Assembly (NCBI GenBank): GCA_028293225.1
Contig: JAQGPE010000195.1
Coordinates: 1 to 6,455 of the forward strand
Origin: Akkermansiaceae bacterium
GTDB lineage: Bacteria; Verrucomicrobiota; Verrucomicrobiia; Verrucomicrobiales; Akkermansiaceae
Reading direction: 5' to 3'
DNA length: 6,455 bases
Below are positions 5,313 through 6,455 of this stretch, piece after piece. How positions within the stretch are numbered: the first letter of the stretch is position 1; every line of letters begins with the position of its first letter. The notes under the pieces were generated by a model, which was not told where the DNA came from, ran no database searches, and saw only the letters and a program-made list of their open reading frames with translations. The translations under genes and the position numbers were made by a program.

Positions 5313-6455
5313 ATGGCTGAGTGGAAAAAGCGTTTCTGGCAGAACACGGGCAGCAGCTACATCAGCATGGCACTCCGCCTCGGCATGGGCGTGTTCATGT
5401 TCCGGATGATGTTCCAGGGCTTCGATGGGGAGCACCTCGGCTTCTGGTACCTGCTCTGGTCGCTCTTCGGCTACGGCCTGCTGCTCGACTTCGGCTTCGG
5501 CTTCACCGCGCAAAAAGCCGTCGCGGAGAAATCGGCCACCGGTGATCTGCAGGGCCTCAATCGCCTGCTCGCGACCATCTTCTGGACCTTCGTCATGATC
5601 GCCATCGGCATCATGGTGGTCTTCGGCCTCCTCAGCGGACCCTTCATCCACTTCGTTCTGGAGAAAAAGGAGGCTCTGTCGGCGGTCGCGCACCGCGACT
5701 ACACCCTGGCCTACCTGGTCTTCTTCGGCGGCATCGGCATCATGTTCCCGCTCGGCCTGTTCCCGGAAATCCTCCGCGGCCGCCAGCGCATCGACCTGGC
5801 GAACTGGGTCAATGTCGGCACCACCGTCATCAACTTCGCCGGCCTCTATACGGGCTTCAAGCTCGGCTGGAGCTTCCCCGTCATGATGGCCATCTCGGTC
5901 GTCACCAGCGTCCTGCCGAACATCGTCGCCATGTTCATGGCGTTTCGCGTCCTCCCCGGCCTCAGCCTGAAGCCCTCGTTCTTCGAGTGGCGCGCGGTCC
6001 GCTCGCAGATGAGCTTCTCGCTCGCCGCCTACATCATCGCCTTCAGCAATCTGCTGATGTCGAAGACCGACCAGCTCGTCCTCTCGATGACCATCGGCGC
6101 CTTCGCCATCGCGATCTATCAGGCCGGTTATAAAATGGGCGAAATGCTGGAGACCTTCGCGGTGCAGCTTCAGTCGGCCCTTTCTCCCGCCGCCGCCGAT
6201 CTCGGCGCCCGCCGTGACCGCGCCGGCCTGGTCGAGCTCTACCAGCGCAGCTCCCGCCTGACCCTGCTGCTGATCACCCCGATGTATGCGCTCTCCGCCG
6301 CCTACCTCGATCCTTTGATCCGCCTGCTCACCGGCATGAAGGAGGTTACTTCCGAGACCTTCTGGGTCGGCCAGTTCCTGCTCCTCGCCATCTACAGCTC
6401 GCAGATCACCAACTCCTGCTCGAAGCGCATTCTCATGATGAGCGGCCACGAAAAG
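5313..6455 (+). CDS. Wzx-like polysaccharide flippase (oligosaccharide translocase), 3' end beyond the window
   Basis: An open frame of 381 codons starts at ATG 5313 and reaches the last base without a stop, so the C-terminus is missing. It encodes a polytopic inner-membrane protein with hydrophobic segments near residues 16-34, 42-64, 86-115, 130-154, 165-180 and 186-210, and more further on. The loop D-F-G-F-G-F-T-A-Q-K-A-V-A-E (59-72) resembles the D-L-G-L-G...R-x-V-A motif of Wzx/RfbX-type transporters. G-R-Q-R-I-D-L-A-N-W (156-165) matches their G-x-Q-R-x-D-x-x-N pattern. Members flip undecaprenyl-linked oligosaccharides to the periplasm. Full-length relatives run about 420-500 aa, so probably 40-120 residues are missing. 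The start is 12 nt after the upstream stop, with AGGA at 5305-5308. Its place after three glycosyltransferases fits a Wzx-dependent pathway. A long minus-strand open frame across this region is a GC-driven shadow. Confidence 0.85.
   Translation, partial: MAEWKKRFWQNTGSSYISMALRLGMGVFMFRMMFQGFDGEHLGFWYLLWSLFGYGLLLDFGFGFTAQKAVAEKSATGDLQGLNRLLATIFWTFVMIAIGIMVVFGLLSGPFIHFVLEKKEALSAVAHRDYTLAYLVFFGGIGIMFPLGLFPEILRGRQRIDLANWVNVGTTVINFAGLYTGFKLGWSFPVMMAISVVTSVLPNIVAMFMAFRVLPGLSLKPSFFEWRAVRSQMSFSLAAYIIAFSNLLMSKTDQLVLSMTIGAFAIAIYQAGYKMGEMLETFAVQLQSALSPAAADLGARRDRAGLVELYQRSSRLTLLLITPMYALSAAYLDPLIRLLTGMKEVTSETFWVGQFLLLAIYSSQITNSCSKRILMMSGHEK

Noticed and set aside
5040..6449. Minus-strand open frame of 469 codons
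   Set aside because: The product is a low-complexity run of His, Glu, Gln, Asp and Ala typical of antisense frames in GC-rich genes. The plus strand encodes a recognisable flippase and the end of a GT4 enzyme across the same bases.

Overview
The window holds six co-directional (+) genes from a high-GC bacterium, packed with gaps of 17 nt or less or with 4-nt stop/start overlaps. It reads as the start of one operon for a surface or extracellular polysaccharide, continuing past the right edge. GC content, codon use and the mix of polysaccharide glycosyltransferases with STAS proteins suggest a Gram-negative, possibly Verrucomicrobiota (Luteolibacter-like). That placement is an impression from the sequence, not a database result, and is low confidence.

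Layout: about 79 nt of AT-rich leader come first (38% GC by count over bases 1-120, against clearly GC-rich DNA afterwards). Next is a small stand-alone STAS-domain protein of the anti-sigma-factor-antagonist type (80-394). A 361-aa protein with a polymerase-beta-like nucleotidyltransferase signature follows (412-1497), then a GT4-type glycosyltransferase (1508-2731). The fourth gene is an unusual 478-aa fusion of a WecG/TagA/CpsF (GT26) glycosyltransferase to two C-terminal STAS domains (2728-4164). A second GT4-type glycosyltransferase follows (4161-5300), and the last gene is a Wzx-like polysaccharide flippase cut by the window end (5313-6455+).

Working model (inference): the three glycosyltransferases build a lipid-linked oligosaccharide on the cytoplasmic face of the inner membrane and the flippase moves it across. 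The STAS domains, one free and two tethered to the GT26 enzyme, would bring a phosphorylation-type partner switch to the biosynthetic machinery. No kinase, phosphatase, initiating sugar-phosphate transferase, polymerase or export gene lies in the window; these would be expected in flanking DNA or elsewhere.

Most notable points: the GT26-STAS-STAS fusion; three STAS domains in one polysaccharide operon, two sharing an 18-nt identical core; an uncharacterised nucleotidyltransferase-like protein; and all four in-frame TTA leucine codons occurring in the same heptamer, CTGTTAG. No RNA genes, mobile elements, CRISPR arrays or convincing terminators were seen, and no gene-free stretch exceeds 300 bases.
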